DNA of 64,000 nucleotides from Candidatus Reidiella endopervernicosa (GTDB lineage Bacteria; Pseudomonadota; Gammaproteobacteria; GCF-013343005): NCBI RefSeq assembly GCF_013343005.1, contig NZ_CP054491.1, positions 1 to 64,000 of the forward strand, read 5' to 3'. Shown piece by piece: positions 47,088 to 56,850 of this stretch (position 1 is its first letter; each line of letters starts with the position of its first letter). The notes under the pieces were generated by a model. It saw only the letters and a program-made list of their open reading frames with translations, ran no database searches and was not told where the DNA came from. The position numbers and the translations under genes were made by a program.

Positions 47088-47564
47088 TGCTGACTGCTCA
47101 TCTTCACGCAGTGGTGCCAGAGCCGAGAGATCGGGAGTGAAGAGTGCATTCTCAGAGAGCAACGCCTTGCCCTGGGCAGCGCGCAGGTCATTAACCAACG
47201 GCAGTAATACAATCGGAATATCACGATGCCCTGCCTGCAGACGCTCGAGGTAGTCGGGTAACTGCAGCATCGCCCGCATCAGGACCTCAAAGGTCTCATC
47301 GCGGCGTTTACTCTCCTCCTCAAGCAGCACAACGGCCAACGCCTCCATCTCTTCAGCCAGCATCGCCGCACCGTAGAGCTCAACCATCTGTAACGTGCCG
47401 TAGACCTGATGAAGGTGGGTTACACAGAAGCGCAGCTGGGTTGGATCATCGTCATCCTCGACAAAACTCTCTAGCGCGATGCGAGCCTGGGAGAGAGTCT
47501 CGTCGAGCTCCTGCTTAACCCAGCTTAGCGTGGTGTAATCGACGCCCGTTGTGTCACTACTCAT
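47052..47564 (-). pseudogene. chpA: ChpA N-terminal fragment
   Basis: From the ATG at 47564 (AGAGG upstream) come about 160 residues of the ChpA/FimL-like N-terminal domain: VKQELDETLSQARIALESF, HLHQVYGTLQMVELYGAAML, FEVLMRAMLQLPDYLERLQ. They run to SA at 47088. The last residues (ADRHGERSEGG, stop at 47052) come from repeat copy 5. Without the element the chain continues GADDSALLDTARRLRPYFQKG into the main kinase frame. The stop codon of pilK overlaps its start by four bases. Confidence 0.88.
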
Positions 47565-48472
47565 AACTTAACCTCTGACCCTTCAGCATCTGCGCGGCGC
47601 CGGTAGGCAACGACGTTTGAATCGTTAATCCGTTCCAACCCATCAGGTTTCCAACCAGGCGCCTCACCGGGACCCAAGATCAATAGACCACCAGGTGCCA
47701 GATAGCGTGCAGCGCTATTGAGAATCTCAAAACGTCGTGCGCGTTCAAAATAGATCAGGACATTTTGACAGTAGATGATATCCATCGCCCCCATCGGCGC
47801 ACGATCGATATCCATGATCTTTAATTTGGCAAAACAGACGCGTCGACGCAGCGACTCATTGACTCGATACCGCCCTCCCTCGACCGGGGAAAAGTACGCT
47901 TCGAGTAACGACTGCGGTAGCTTGCTCAGCCGCATTGGGCCATAGGTTGCCTGTTTTGCCTCGGCAATTGCATCGAGACTGATATCAGTGCCCGTTACGC
48001 CAAAGTAGTAGTCACCACCCAGCGATTTGAGGTGATGGTCGATCAACATCGCCAGTGAATAGCTCTCTTCACCGGTGGCACAGCCCAGGCTCCAGACCTG
48101 TAGAGAATAGGGCTTGTCGTGATTTGAGAGTGATTCTGGAAGAAACTGTTCACGAATAAACTGGAGCGATTCGGGATGGCGATAGAAACATGTCTCATGA
48201 ACGGTGAGACGATCAACCAGAGTGGTCCACTCAACCACACCCTCACCGTTCGATTGCAGCAATTCAAAGTAGGCGAGAGGATCGCGAAAACCGATCTCGC
48301 GCATACGGATTGAGATGCTGGTGAGCAGGAATGAGCGACGCGCCGGGTGCAAGACCATCCCGGTACGTGCCTCGAGCATCTCAGTCCAGCCATTAAAGAG
48401 CGCATCATCCATCTCTGGAAGACGCTCCAGACCGAACCACTCGCCAGCCCTATTGTTGGCGACAGAAGCCAA
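47561..48472 (-). CDS. pilK: PilK, CheR-type methyltransferase
   Basis: The 303-residue CheR-family protein methylates the receptor PilJ. The N-terminal helical domain has RRSFLLTSISIRMREIGF. The SAM site VWSLGCATGEESYSLAML and TGTDISLDAIAEAKQATYG, and further IYCQNVLIYF and LAPGGLLILGPGE, are standard CheR motifs. The start appears to be TTG with GGAGACAATA before it. It overlaps the chpA start by four bases. Confidence 0.93.
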   Translation of the reverse strand: MASVANNRAGEWFGLERLPEMDDALFNGWTEMLEARTGMVLHPARRSFLLTSISIRMREIGFRDPLAYFELLQSNGEGVVEWTTLVDRLTVHETCFYRHPESLQFIREQFLPESLSNHDKPYSLQVWSLGCATGEESYSLAMLIDHHLKSLGGDYYFGVTGTDISLDAIAEAKQATYGPMRLSKLPQSLLEAYFSPVEGGRYRVNESLRRRVCFAKLKIMDIDRAPMGAMDIIYCQNVLIYFERARRFEILNSAARYLAPGGLLILGPGEAPGWKPDGLERINDSNVVAYRRRADAEGSEVKL

Positions 48473-48492
48473 TATTGTCTCCGTCTACCGCC

Positions 48493-50574
48493 CTACTCCG
48501 GCAGCTTAAAGTCAGATACCGATTTGCGCAGATCGTTCGCCAGCTCAGCTAGATTACCGATCGATGCCGCCGTCTCGGTGGTACCTGCAGAGGTCTGGGT
48601 GGTGATCTCCTGGATCGAGTTCATGGTGTCGGAGATATTGCCTGCTGCACTGGTCTGCTGGGTGGCCGACTGCGAGATACCTTCGATCAGATCCGCGAGA
48701 TATTTCGATACCTTCTCGATCTCATCCAGCGCCTCACCCGCGTTCTCTGCCAGCTTGGCCCCCTCGACCACGTTGGTCGTACTCTGTTCCATTGAGATGA
48801 CCGCCTCGTTGGTATCGGTCTGGATGGTTTTAACCAGCGCCTCAATCTGCTTGGTCGCGTTACTGGAGCGCTCCGCAAGACGCTGAACCTCATCGGCAAC
48901 CACCGCAAAACCACGACCCGCTTCACCGGCCATTGCCGCCTGGATCGCAGCGTTAAGCGCCAGGATGTTGGTCTGGTCAGCAATATCGTTAATCAGCTCA
49001 ACGATATCGCCGATCTCCTGCGAGCTCTCACCGAGGCGCTTGATACGTTTCGAAGTCTCCTGGATCTGCTCACGAATACCGTCCATACCCGTAATGGTGC
49101 TACGTACCGTCTCACCACCAGCATGTGCGATATTTACTGAGCGCTCCGCAACCTCGGTCGACTCAGTGGCGTTCTCCGATACCGCTGCAATCGAGATCGC
49201 CATTTCGTTGACCGCTGCACTCGCTGCAGTAATCTGTGATGCCTGATGGTCACTCGCATCTGCCAGACTCATCGCCGTGGCCTGCGACTCCTGCGCTGCT
49301 GAGGAGACCTGCACAGAGGTCTCGTTAATGGTGGTAACCAGGGTTCTTAGCGCCTCGATCGCATAGTTGATCGAGTCAGCGATCGCACCGGTTATATCCT
49401 CCGATACGGTAGCGGTTACAGTCAGGTCACCATCAGCGAGGTCACCCATCTCATCGAGCAGCTGCATGATTGCAGTCTGATTACGCTTGTTCTGCTCATC
49501 CGCCTGCTCCTTCTGCATGTTGGCTGCTTCGGTACGGCGACGTGCATCGACAATCAGCTGAATACCGAGCATAAACATGACGGTAAAGGCGATGGCACTA
49601 AAGATGTAACCGAGCCAAGGTGGAATGATCCGATAGCTCACCTCACCGGCAAAGGCCTTTTCGAGGTTACGGCTGGCATCGAGCAACACATCACTGCCCG
49701 CCACCATATCGGCCGCCGCCTCCTGAATCAGGAACAGATCGGGAGAGAGATCGAGAATACCACCAACGTGATCGCTGACGGTCTTAAACAGCATCGCCAC
49801 CTCACCCAGTTTCAGACGTGCATCCTCATCGCGTAGGCGGCGTACATTGATTGAGGCATCACCCTGCAGCATGCCCTCCAGCACTCGACCGAAGAAGGCC
49901 GCGTCACGACCAAAACGGTCAGCAGCGACCGAAACGTCACCTCCACCGGAGAGAATCTGATTGAGGTTGTTCTCGATACGCTGTGCGATCATCAGCTGGC
50001 GGCCGGCGATATAGATCTGATCGCGATCGGCCTCCTTGTTGACCATGATCTCGATGACTTCATCAGAGAAGGTCAGCAGCGGTGGTACGGTATCGTTAAT
50101 GGTGTCGACATACTCTCGGATGGTCGAGATCATCTCCTGACCACCAAGGATCTGATCAGCCCCCGTTTCGACCGGCGTCCAGTTCAGCTCAATCGCTTTG
50201 AGACGATCACTGATCTCTTCGGGCACAGGCGGCAGGCCACTTTCACTATTGCCCTCCGTCAGGTAACCAACCGTTTCTGCAAAGCGACCACGTAGTGAGC
50301 TAAGCGTTTCGAAAGAGTCGATCTTGCCGCTCGCCGCCTCAAGGGCGTGTTTGGCGATGCGCTGCGAGAGTACCTGCTGCTCCGCGGCGAGCGCGATGTA
50401 CTCTTTATCGTGGTTATCCTTGATCGCGTTATAGGCAAAGGCAAAAACCGTTAACAGGCCAAATATCAGTAGCGTGATAATGAGATACAGCACGCGCTTA
50501 TTGGAACCCACATCCTGAAGGTTGCGGCTCTTCCAGACGCTGCTGGCACTATCCTGCCCTGTCGACTCACTCAT
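48493..50574 (-). CDS. pilJ: PilJ, methyl-accepting chemotaxis protein
   Basis: The 693-residue receptor has a first membrane helix near residues 28-50 and a large periplasmic helical sensor to about residue 320 (repeated PilJ type-IV-pili modules). A second membrane helix near 322-344, a HAMP-like linker and a signalling domain with the conserved hairpin tip EAGRGFAVVADEVQRLAERS follow. It senses pilus or surface contact and feeds ChpA through PilI. GGAGAG precedes the ATG. Confidence 0.94.
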   Translation of the reverse strand: MSESTGQDSASSVWKSRNLQDVGSNKRVLYLIITLLIFGLLTVFAFAYNAIKDNHDKEYIALAAEQQVLSQRIAKHALEAASGKIDSFETLSSLRGRFAETVGYLTEGNSESGLPPVPEEISDRLKAIELNWTPVETGADQILGGQEMISTIREYVDTINDTVPPLLTFSDEVIEIMVNKEADRDQIYIAGRQLMIAQRIENNLNQILSGGGDVSVAADRFGRDAAFFGRVLEGMLQGDASINVRRLRDEDARLKLGEVAMLFKTVSDHVGGILDLSPDLFLIQEAAADMVAGSDVLLDASRNLEKAFAGEVSYRIIPPWLGYIFSAIAFTVMFMLGIQLIVDARRRTEAANMQKEQADEQNKRNQTAIMQLLDEMGDLADGDLTVTATVSEDITGAIADSINYAIEALRTLVTTINETSVQVSSAAQESQATAMSLADASDHQASQITAASAAVNEMAISIAAVSENATESTEVAERSVNIAHAGGETVRSTITGMDGIREQIQETSKRIKRLGESSQEIGDIVELINDIADQTNILALNAAIQAAMAGEAGRGFAVVADEVQRLAERSSNATKQIEALVKTIQTDTNEAVISMEQSTTNVVEGAKLAENAGEALDEIEKVSKYLADLIEGISQSATQQTSAAGNISDTMNSIQEITTQTSAGTTETAASIGNLAELANDLRKSVSDFKLPE

Positions 50575-50669
50575 TCCTAACTCTCCCGATCCAAGGTGAT
50601 CTATTTATTCTTGTTCCAATAACCACAGCCACATCGGTTGACCGACGACTGCGATCTACTCTGTCACTA

Positions 50670-51215
50670 TCAGGCCACCACCTTCATAAAGGCGGGGTTT
50701 TCGGCCAGTTTTCGCATACTGAAGACGTCCCACTGTTCGCTATCGCGACGGTAACTATCCGATAGGAAGGGAGCCAGGCCCTCAACCTCGGGTGCCGACA
50801 GCGAGGCACGATCTTCATCAAAAAAATGTTTCAGGCCCAGCACCTCGTCGATCAGCAGACCGGCCTCGATCCCCTGATGACTGATAACCAACACTCGACT
50901 ACGGCGATGCAGGCGCGTCGCGTTCTGCCCGAGAAAGCCGCGCAGATCCATGATCGGCAGCAGATTACCGCGAACATTGGCGACACCCTTAACCCACACC
51001 TTGGCACCCGGCACTCGGGTAAGGCGTGGATAGTTGAGGATTTCGATGACTTCGCCAAGCGGTGCTACCAGGCGAATATCGCCGATGCGAAAAGCGATGC
51101 CGGTCCACGCCTGCTTGACCTCCTCCTGCTGAGGAAGGCCCGAGGCGTGTTTGACACTGCGTGCCGAGAGATCGGCCAGCAGTTTGAGAATCTGTTCTGT
51201 CGTCAGCTGCGACAC
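50670..51215 (-). CDS. pilI: PilI, CheW-like adaptor
   Basis: The 181-residue CheW-fold protein contains GIAFRIGDIRLVAPLGEVIEIL, then VKGVANVRGNLLPIMDLRGFLG, the typical CheW core, and LLIDEVLGLKHF. It bridges PilJ and ChpA. It begins at GTG (51215), 10 bases after the pilH stop. It is intact, whereas the other CheW-like gene of the operon, chpC, is broken. Confidence 0.93.
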   Translation of the reverse strand: MSQLTTEQILKLLADLSARSVKHASGLPQQEEVKQAWTGIAFRIGDIRLVAPLGEVIEILNYPRLTRVPGAKVWVKGVANVRGNLLPIMDLRGFLGQNATRLHRRSRVLVISHQGIEAGLLIDEVLGLKHFFDEDRASLSAPEVEGLAPFLSDSYRRDSEQWDVFSMRKLAENPAFMKVVA

Positions 51216-51225
51216 GGTATGCGCC

Positions 51226-51588
51226 CTAGCCCATTACCTGCTGGATCTTCTCCAGCAGCTCGGCCTCCTCGACCGGCTTGACCACATACTCCTTGGCCCC
51301 CTGCCGCATACCCCAGACCTTATCGGTCTCCTGATCTTTGGTGGTAACGATGATGACGGGAATACCACTGGTCGTATCATCCTTGCTCAACTTGCGTGTC
51401 GCCTGAAAGCCGTTCAGGCCAGGCATCACCACATCCATCAGGATCAGTTCGGGTTTGAGCAGCTTGGCCACCTCAATACCCTCTTCGCCATTCTCGGCAG
51501 TCGAGACCTGATGGCCGTTCTTCTCCAGAATGGTCTTGAGTACGTGCAGTTCGGTGGGTGAGTCATCAACTACTAATACGTGTGCCAA
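51226..51588 (-). CDS. pilH: PilH, single-domain response regulator
   Basis: The 120-residue receiver domain has acidic residues VVDDS, the phosphorylated Asp in LILMDVVMPGLNGFQ, Thr in IIIVTTKDQ and Lys in YVVKPVEEAE. It is the PilH-like phosphate sink/retraction regulator of twitching. It starts at TTG with AAGGGGATCTGAA upstream. It lies between pilG and pilI. Confidence 0.92.
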   Translation of the reverse strand: MAHVLVVDDSPTELHVLKTILEKNGHQVSTAENGEEGIEVAKLLKPELILMDVVMPGLNGFQATRKLSKDDTTSGIPVIIVTTKDQETDKVWGMRQGAKEYVVKPVEEAELLEKIQQVMG

Positions 51589-51657
51589 TTCAGATCCCCT
51601 TTTGCTTCTGATTGTTATTCTTGCCGCCTCTATCGTGCGACCTCATTTCGGGACGGA

Positions 51658-52050
51658 CTAACCTTTGTGTACGTGACTCCGGATAGCGTCCAGCAATTCG
51701 TTTTTGGTGAAGGGCTTGGTCAGATACTGTTCGGAACCGACAATCTTGCCGCGCGCCTTGTCAAACAGCCCATCCTTGCTGGAGAGCATGATCACCGGCG
51801 TGCCCTTAAAGGCGTTATTGTTTTTGATTAGCGCACAGGTCTGATAACCGTCGAGACGCGGCATCATAATGTCGACAAAGATAATATCGGGGCGACTATC
51901 GGCAATTTTAGCCAGCGCCTCAAAGCCATCGGTGGCGGTAATTACCTCGCACCCCTCTTTCTTGAGCAGGGTTTCTGCGGTACGACGAATCGTCTTACTA
52001 TCGTCGATCACCATCACCATCACCTTCATGCTGGCGAAATCATTTTTCAT
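51658..52050 (-). CDS. pilG: PilG, single-domain response regulator
   Basis: The receiver domain (about 130 residues) has MVIDDSKTIRRTAETLLKKEG and IIFVDIMMPRLDGYQTCALIKNN, followed by VIMLSSKDGLFDKARGKIVGS and YLTKPF, very close to Pseudomonas PilG. It activates pilus extension when phosphorylated by ChpA. The exact start is uncertain: the ATG at 52050 is taken, but a GTG 15 nt upstream sits closer to AGGAGGGG, and an inner ATG is at 52029. It is the first gene of the operon. Confidence 0.93.
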   Translation of the reverse strand: MKNDFASMKVMVMVIDDSKTIRRTAETLLKKEGCEVITATDGFEALAKIADSRPDIIFVDIMMPRLDGYQTCALIKNNNAFKGTPVIMLSSKDGLFDKARGKIVGSEQYLTKPFTKNELLDAIRSHVHKG

Positions 52051-52302
52051 GACTGCACTCGCCACTACCCCTCCTGAATGGTCTAACCATCTTATTGTTA
52101 TCGGTACTCCGACCACTTATTAACACAATATCCCTCTGCCTTCTACGAAAACGGGCTAGGGACATAGCTTACCGTTACAAATTCAATTATCAATCTTAAA
52201 ATGCACCTACACCCTGAACACCCTGCTGGGTTAGCATGTGAGCACTAAATTTCAGACCAATCTGCCACTCCCATAGCCACCTAAAATTGAGTAGATAGAG
52301 AG

Positions 52303-53268
52303 ATGAGCATCAAACTCGGCATCGTTATGGACCCGATCGGGTCGATCAAAACCGTTAAGGACAGCAGCTTTGCGATGCTGTTAGCAGCACAGCAGCGCGG
52401 CTGGCAGCTCTACTATATGGAACAGGGTGATCTCTACCTTCGTGACGGCAGAAGCTATTCTCGCACGCGCAGCCTGCAGGTCGTTGATGATCGCGACAAC
52501 TGGTTCAACCTCGGCGAGAGTGAGGATCTGCCACTCGATGCGCTCGATACCATCCTGATGCGCAAAGACCCGCCCTTCGATATGGAATACATCTACACCA
52601 CCTATCTACTCGAGCTGGCGCAGCAACGCGGCACCCTGGTAGTCAACCGTCCCAGCGCAATCCGCGACGCCAATGAAAAGCTCTTCACTGCCTGGTTCCC
52701 TCAATGCTGTGCACCCACTCTGGTCAGCAGCAACGGTGAACGACTACGTGCCTTTCTCGACGAGCAGCACGACATCGTGCTCAAACCACTCGATGGCATG
52801 GGTGGTGCCTCGATCTTCCGCCTCAAACTGGATGACCCCAATGTCAGCGTCGTGATTGAGACGCTCACTGACCACGGTCGACGCACCGCCATGGCACAAC
52901 GCTTTGTGCCTGAGATCACCGCAGGTGACAAACGGATCCTGCTGGTTGATGGCAAGCCGGTCCCTTACGCCCTTGCACGCATTCCTGCCGAGGGCGAAAC
53001 GCGTGGTAATCTCGCTGCTGGCGGGCGGGGCGAAGGAGTAGCACTCACTGAGCGTGACTACTGGATCTGCGAACAGATTGCCCCCGCACTGCGAGAGCGT
53101 GGTCTGCTCTTCGTCGGTATCGATGTCATCGGCGACTACCTCACCGAGATCAACGTCACCAGCCCAACCTGTATCCGCGAACTCGACACGCTCTACGAAC
53201 TCGATATCGCTGGTCAGTTGATGGATGTCATCGAAGCAAAATGCCACGCCAGCCACGCCGCCGAGTGA
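52303..53268 (+). CDS. gshB: Glutathione synthetase
   Basis: The 321-residue ATP-grasp enzyme joins gamma-glutamylcysteine and glycine. IVMDPIGSIKTVKDSSFAML is the N-terminal signature. MRKDPPFDMEYIYTTYLLE, DIVLKPLDGMGGASIF and GLLFVGIDVIGDYLTEINVTSPT are further conserved blocks. It is followed by a TonB-like gene after 15 bp, an order common in gammaproteobacteria. It is divergent from pilG. Confidence 0.96.
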   Translation: MSIKLGIVMDPIGSIKTVKDSSFAMLLAAQQRGWQLYYMEQGDLYLRDGRSYSRTRSLQVVDDRDNWFNLGESEDLPLDALDTILMRKDPPFDMEYIYTTYLLELAQQRGTLVVNRPSAIRDANEKLFTAWFPQCCAPTLVSSNGERLRAFLDEQHDIVLKPLDGMGGASIFRLKLDDPNVSVVIETLTDHGRRTAMAQRFVPEITAGDKRILLVDGKPVPYALARIPAEGETRGNLAAGGRGEGVALTERDYWICEQIAPALRERGLLFVGIDVIGDYLTEINVTSPTCIRELDTLYELDIAGQLMDVIEAKCHASHAAE

Positions 53269-53283
53269 TATAGTTTCAGCCCG

Positions 53284-54267
53284 ATGAGCGCCACCACAAC
53301 CACACCACAGATCACATCAGGAGACCGGCTCGGTCTCACCCTGTTTCTCGCTCTGGTACTGCACGGACTAATCATTCTCGGCATCACCTTCAGCCAGGAA
53401 AAACGCATCACCCCATCGGCTAAAACGCTCGAAATCATCCTGGTGCAAACTCGTAGCAAGAATGCTCCCGAGGATGCCGACTATCTCGCCCAGGCAAGTC
53501 AGGAGGGCGGCGGCGAGAACGAAGAGCTACTGCGCCCACAGGACACCCAGTCATCACTGCTGCCCGCCAAAGGTGAGGGGATGGCGCCCGCACCGATTCC
53601 CGAGATCGATCCTGTCCCGACACCCGAGTTGGTCGAACCACAACCAGAACCCTCACCACAACCCTACCCAGAGCCGATTCAACCAACACCACCTATCCCC
53701 CAGGTAAAACCGGCGTCTCAGCCCGTCAAGCAGCCCACGGTCATCACCACAGTGAGCAAAAAGGCCAAACCGAGAACCGCACCCAAGACGACCGTTAAAA
53801 CGACAAAAAGCGCCAAGAAACCGAGCGCCAGCCAGCTGATCAGCCGCAGTCTGGAGATTGCCAGCCTCACCGCCGAACTCTCTGAAAACATTCAGGCCTA
53901 TTCACAACGCAAAAAACACACCTCCATCACTGCAAACACCCGGGAGTACAAATACGCCAGCTATCTGGATGCGTGGCGTAAGAAGATCGAGCGCATCGGT
54001 AACCTCAACTACCCCGATGAGGCACGCCGCAACCAGCTCTCCGGCACCCTGCTGCTTGATGTAGCACTCAATCCCGACGGCACCATCGAGAGCATCAACC
54101 TGTTGCGCAGCTCCGGCTACCGGGTATTGGATGATGCAGCCATCCGTATCGTCGAACTTGCCGCCCCCTTCGCACGCTTCCCCGACAACATCCGCGAAGA
54201 GACCGATATCCTGCACATCACCCGCACCTGGCAGTTTGCCGATGACAACCGCTTTTCAAGCCGCTGA
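53284..54267 (+). CDS. TonB-family energy transducer
   Basis: The 327-residue protein has one N-terminal membrane anchor (about residues 15-38). A Pro-rich periplasmic spacer (PVPTPELVEPQPEPSPQPYPEP) and Lys-rich linkers follow, then a C-terminal TonB domain with YPDEARRNQLSGTLLLDVALN and VLDDAAIRIVELAAPF. The extra helix LISRSLEIASLTAELSENIQAYSQRKK is not in classical TonB. It is likely specialised for an unknown outer-membrane partner; no exbBD is near. Confidence 0.85.
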   Translation: MSATTTTPQITSGDRLGLTLFLALVLHGLIILGITFSQEKRITPSAKTLEIILVQTRSKNAPEDADYLAQASQEGGGENEELLRPQDTQSSLLPAKGEGMAPAPIPEIDPVPTPELVEPQPEPSPQPYPEPIQPTPPIPQVKPASQPVKQPTVITTVSKKAKPRTAPKTTVKTTKSAKKPSASQLISRSLEIASLTAELSENIQAYSQRKKHTSITANTREYKYASYLDAWRKKIERIGNLNYPDEARRNQLSGTLLLDVALNPDGTIESINLLRSSGYRVLDDAAIRIVELAAPFARFPDNIREETDILHITRTWQFADDNRFSSR

Positions 54268-54309
54268 TCGGCTTGCCTCTGTGCTGCTATAGACGGATAC
54301 TTACGCCCT

Positions 54310-54879
54310 ATGGACGAAGCTGAATCACTCAGCAATCACTTCCTGATTGCCATGCCGCAACTAGCGGACCCCCATTTTTTTCATACCGTCACCTATATCT
54401 GTGAACACAACAGCGATGGGGCGCTCGGTATTGTGATCAACCGCCCTCTCGACATTGAACTGGGGGACATTCTCAAGCAGCTTGATCTTGATGCCGCAAC
54501 CCCGGCGATTGGATCCACGCCAATCTACAACGGCGGGCCGGTACAGCAGGAACGCGGCTTTGTAATCCACAAACCAAAATCGAAGGTGGAGTGGAGCTCA
54601 AGCCTGAAGATCAGCGATGAGATCACCGTTACCAGCTCTCGCGACATCCTGCAGGCAATTGCTGAGGGCAAGGGGCCGGAGAAGTCGCTGATCGCGCTTG
54701 GTTATGCCGGCTGGGGCGCTGGTCAGCTTGACCAGGAGATGCTTGATAACGCCTGGCTCAGCGGCCCTGCCGATGAAGCAATTATCTTCGACACCCAGAG
54801 CGATGCCCGCTGGAAGGCGGCCGCTTCGCTGCTCGGAATCGATATCAACACCCTCTCCTCCGATACAGGTCACGCTTGA
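54310..54879 (+). CDS. YqgE/AlgH family protein
   Basis: The 189-residue protein starts MDEAESLSNHFLIAMPQLADPHFFHTVTYICEH, the AlgH/YqgE signature. It continues GALGIVINRPLDIELGDIL, IYNGGPVQQERGFVIH and ALGYAGWGAGQLDQEM. The fold is known but the molecular function is not. It is encoded directly before ruvX (yqgF), as in most gammaproteobacteria. Confidence 0.93.
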   Translation: MDEAESLSNHFLIAMPQLADPHFFHTVTYICEHNSDGALGIVINRPLDIELGDILKQLDLDAATPAIGSTPIYNGGPVQQERGFVIHKPKSKVEWSSSLKISDEITVTSSRDILQAIAEGKGPEKSLIALGYAGWGAGQLDQEMLDNAWLSGPADEAIIFDTQSDARWKAAASLLGIDINTLSSDTGHA

Positions 54880-54896
54880 TCAACCATTGCACCACG

Positions 54897-55376
54897 ATGA
54901 ACCGAGATAAAACGCAGCAATCCGCTATTGACCTACCGCTTAACGCCACGCTGCTTGGCTTCGACTTTGGCCTGAAGCGGATTGGCATCGCTTCTGGACA
55001 GCGAGTAACCAGCTCAGCCAGCACACTCATCACTCTTGAGAGTCGCAATAACAAACCCGACTGGGAGGCGATTGGGTCGTTGATCGAAGAGTGGCGCCCT
55101 GCCGCCCTGATAGTCGGTGAGCCGTGCCACCTTAATGGCGAAGAGAGTGAGATCACCCTGGCGGCAAGACGCTTTTCTCGCCAGCTACATGGGCGTTTTA
55201 ACCTGCCTGTCTATATGATGGACGAACGGCTCTCCTCGCAGGAGGCCGAACGCATTACCCGCGAAGCACGGCGCGCTGGACGAAAGGGTCGCGTTAACAA
55301 GGGCGACATCGATAAACTTGCCGCGCAAATCATTCTTCAAAGCTGGCTCGATAGCCAACAGGGCATAACAACGTGA
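54897..55376 (+). CDS. ruvX: RuvX/YqgF, Holliday-junction resolvase-like RNase
   Basis: About 160 residues of the YqgF fold are present: [19 protein letters not shown] supplies the first catalytic Asp, [16 protein letters not shown] follows, and [13 protein letters not shown] and [17 protein letters not shown] complete the active site. The protein is linked to 16S rRNA 5'-end maturation or DNA junctions. The ATG at 54897 is chosen over the TTG at 54876 that overlaps the yqgE stop. It overlaps pyrR by four bases. Confidence 0.93.
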   Translation: MNRDKTQQSAIDLPLNATLLGFDFGLKRIGIASGQRVTSSASTLITLESRNNKPDWEAIGSLIEEWRPAALIVGEPCHLNGEESEITLAARRFSRQLHGRFNLPVYMMDERLSSQEAERITREARRAGRKGRVNKGDIDKLAAQIILQSWLDSQQGITT

Positions 55377-55876
55377 CCAATACCGATACCGGACTACTGC
55401 TCGAGAACATGGTGCGCGATCTTCGCACCCATATCAGCGAGTGTACTATTAGCGACCCGATCATGATCGGCATCCACACCGGTGGCGTCTGGGTCGCCGA
55501 ACGACTCCACCAACTACTCAATCTGGAGAGTCCACTCGGCAGCCTCGACATCTCTTTCTACCGCGACGACTTCACCCGTATCGGCATGCACCCGCAGGTC
55601 AAACCCTCAAGCCTGCCGCTCTCGATTGAAGAGCGCCATATCATCCTGGTCGATGACGTTCTCTACACCGGCCGCACCATCCGTGCGGCAATGAACGAAC
55701 TATTCGATTACGGACGTCCCGCCTCGATCACCCTGGCGGTACTGGTCGATCGCCCCGGACGAGAACTACCGATCGCCGCCGATGTCTCAGGCGTACACAT
55801 GAATCTAGCCAGCAGCGAACAGATCAAACTGAGTGGCCCTGCCCCCCTCTCGCTAACCGTTCAGGAGAGCTCATGA
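55373..55876 (+). CDS. pyrR: PyrR, bifunctional pyrimidine regulator / uracil phosphoribosyltransferase
   Basis: The 167-residue protein has the PRPP loop [15 protein letters not shown] near residue 100 and [19 protein letters not shown] near the N terminus. It starts at GTG, overlapping ruvX, and its stop overlaps the pyrB start (ATGA). PyrR may regulate pyrBC' expression or salvage uracil; no attenuator was identified upstream. Confidence 0.93.
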   Translation: MTNTDTGLLLENMVRDLRTHISECTISDPIMIGIHTGGVWVAERLHQLLNLESPLGSLDISFYRDDFTRIGMHPQVKPSSLPLSIEERHIILVDDVLYTGRTIRAAMNELFDYGRPASITLAVLVDRPGRELPIAADVSGVHMNLASSEQIKLSGPAPLSLTVQESS

Positions 55877-56850
55877 GTCGCGAGAACATCCAGATTGATG
55901 ACAACGGCAAGCTCTGTCACTTTCTCACCATCGAGGGGCTGCAGCGCGAACTGCTGACCGAGATTCTCGACACCGCCGAGTCGTTCTCCGGACTAACCGG
56001 ACAGCCGGTGAAGAAGGTCCCACTGCTACGCGGCAAGACCATCGTCAACCTCTTCTTCGAGCCCTCAACCCGCACCCGCACCACCTTCGAGCTGGCGGAG
56101 AAACGTCTCTCGGCTGATGTACTCAACATTAATCTAGCCGCCTCTGCGACCACCAAGGGGGAGACGCTGCTCGACACCCTGCGCAACCTCGAGGCGATGC
56201 ATACCGACATGTTCGTGATACGTCACGCCGATAGCGGCGCCGCCCATTTCTTCGCCCGCCATGCGGCCCCCGGCGTCAGCATCATCAACGCCGGTGATGG
56301 GCGCCACGCCCACCCTACCCAGGCGATGCTCGACATGTTCACCATTCGTCGCCACAAGGGCGAATTCACTGGATTAAAAGTGGCGATTGTCGGCGATATT
56401 CTCCACTCACGGGTGGCACGCTCACAGATCCATGCACTCAACATTCTCGGTGCCGAAGAGGTGCGCGTCGTTGCACCCGACACACTGCTGCCGAGTGGTA
56501 TCACCGAGCTTGGCGCCACCCCCTACCACGACCTCAGCGAGGGACTTGAGGATGTCGATGTAGTGATTATGCTGCGCCTTCAGCGTGAACGGATGCAGGG
56601 TGCAATGCTGCCAAGTGAAGACGAGTACTTCGAGTGTTTCGGCCTTACCGAAAAGCGGCTCAGCGCCGCCAAGCAGGATGCGATCGTGATGCACCCCGGC
56701 CCAATCAACCGCGGCGTCGAGATCGACTCGACTGTCGCCGATGGGCCACGCTCAGTAATTCTGCAGCAGGTCAGCCACGGTATCGCGGTGCGTATGGCAG
56801 TAATGTCGATGGCAATGCAACAGCCAGATCTGGAACGGGGGGCAGAATAG
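55873..56850 (+). CDS. pyrB: Aspartate carbamoyltransferase catalytic subunit
   Basis: The 325-residue enzyme has [19 protein letters not shown] (carbamoyl phosphate site), [19 protein letters not shown] and [13 protein letters not shown] as conserved catalytic segments. It makes carbamoyl-aspartate. Its stop overlaps the GTG of the pseudo-dihydroorotase gene by one base. This pyrB-pyrC' pairing is known from Pseudomonas, where the two form a dodecamer. Confidence 0.97.
   Translation: MSRENIQIDDNGKLCHFLTIEGLQRELLTEILDTAESFSGLTGQPVKKVPLLRGKTIVNLFFEPSTRTRTTFELAEKRLSADVLNINLAASATTKGETLLDTLRNLEAMHTDMFVIRHADSGAAHFFARHAAPGVSIINAGDGRHAHPTQAMLDMFTIRRHKGEFTGLKVAIVGDILHSRVARSQIHALNILGAEEVRVVAPDTLLPSGITELGATPYHDLSEGLEDVDVVIMLRLQRERMQGAMLPSEDEYFECFGLTEKRLSAAKQDAIVMHPGPINRGVEIDSTVADGPRSVILQQVSHGIAVRMAVMSMAMQQPDLERGAE

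Noticed and set aside
46797-47088. GTCAGCT on both sides of copy 5 as a 7-bp target duplication
   Set aside because: GTCAGC is part of the right end of every copy, and the other four copies have no matching left-flank sequence, so this is coincidence.
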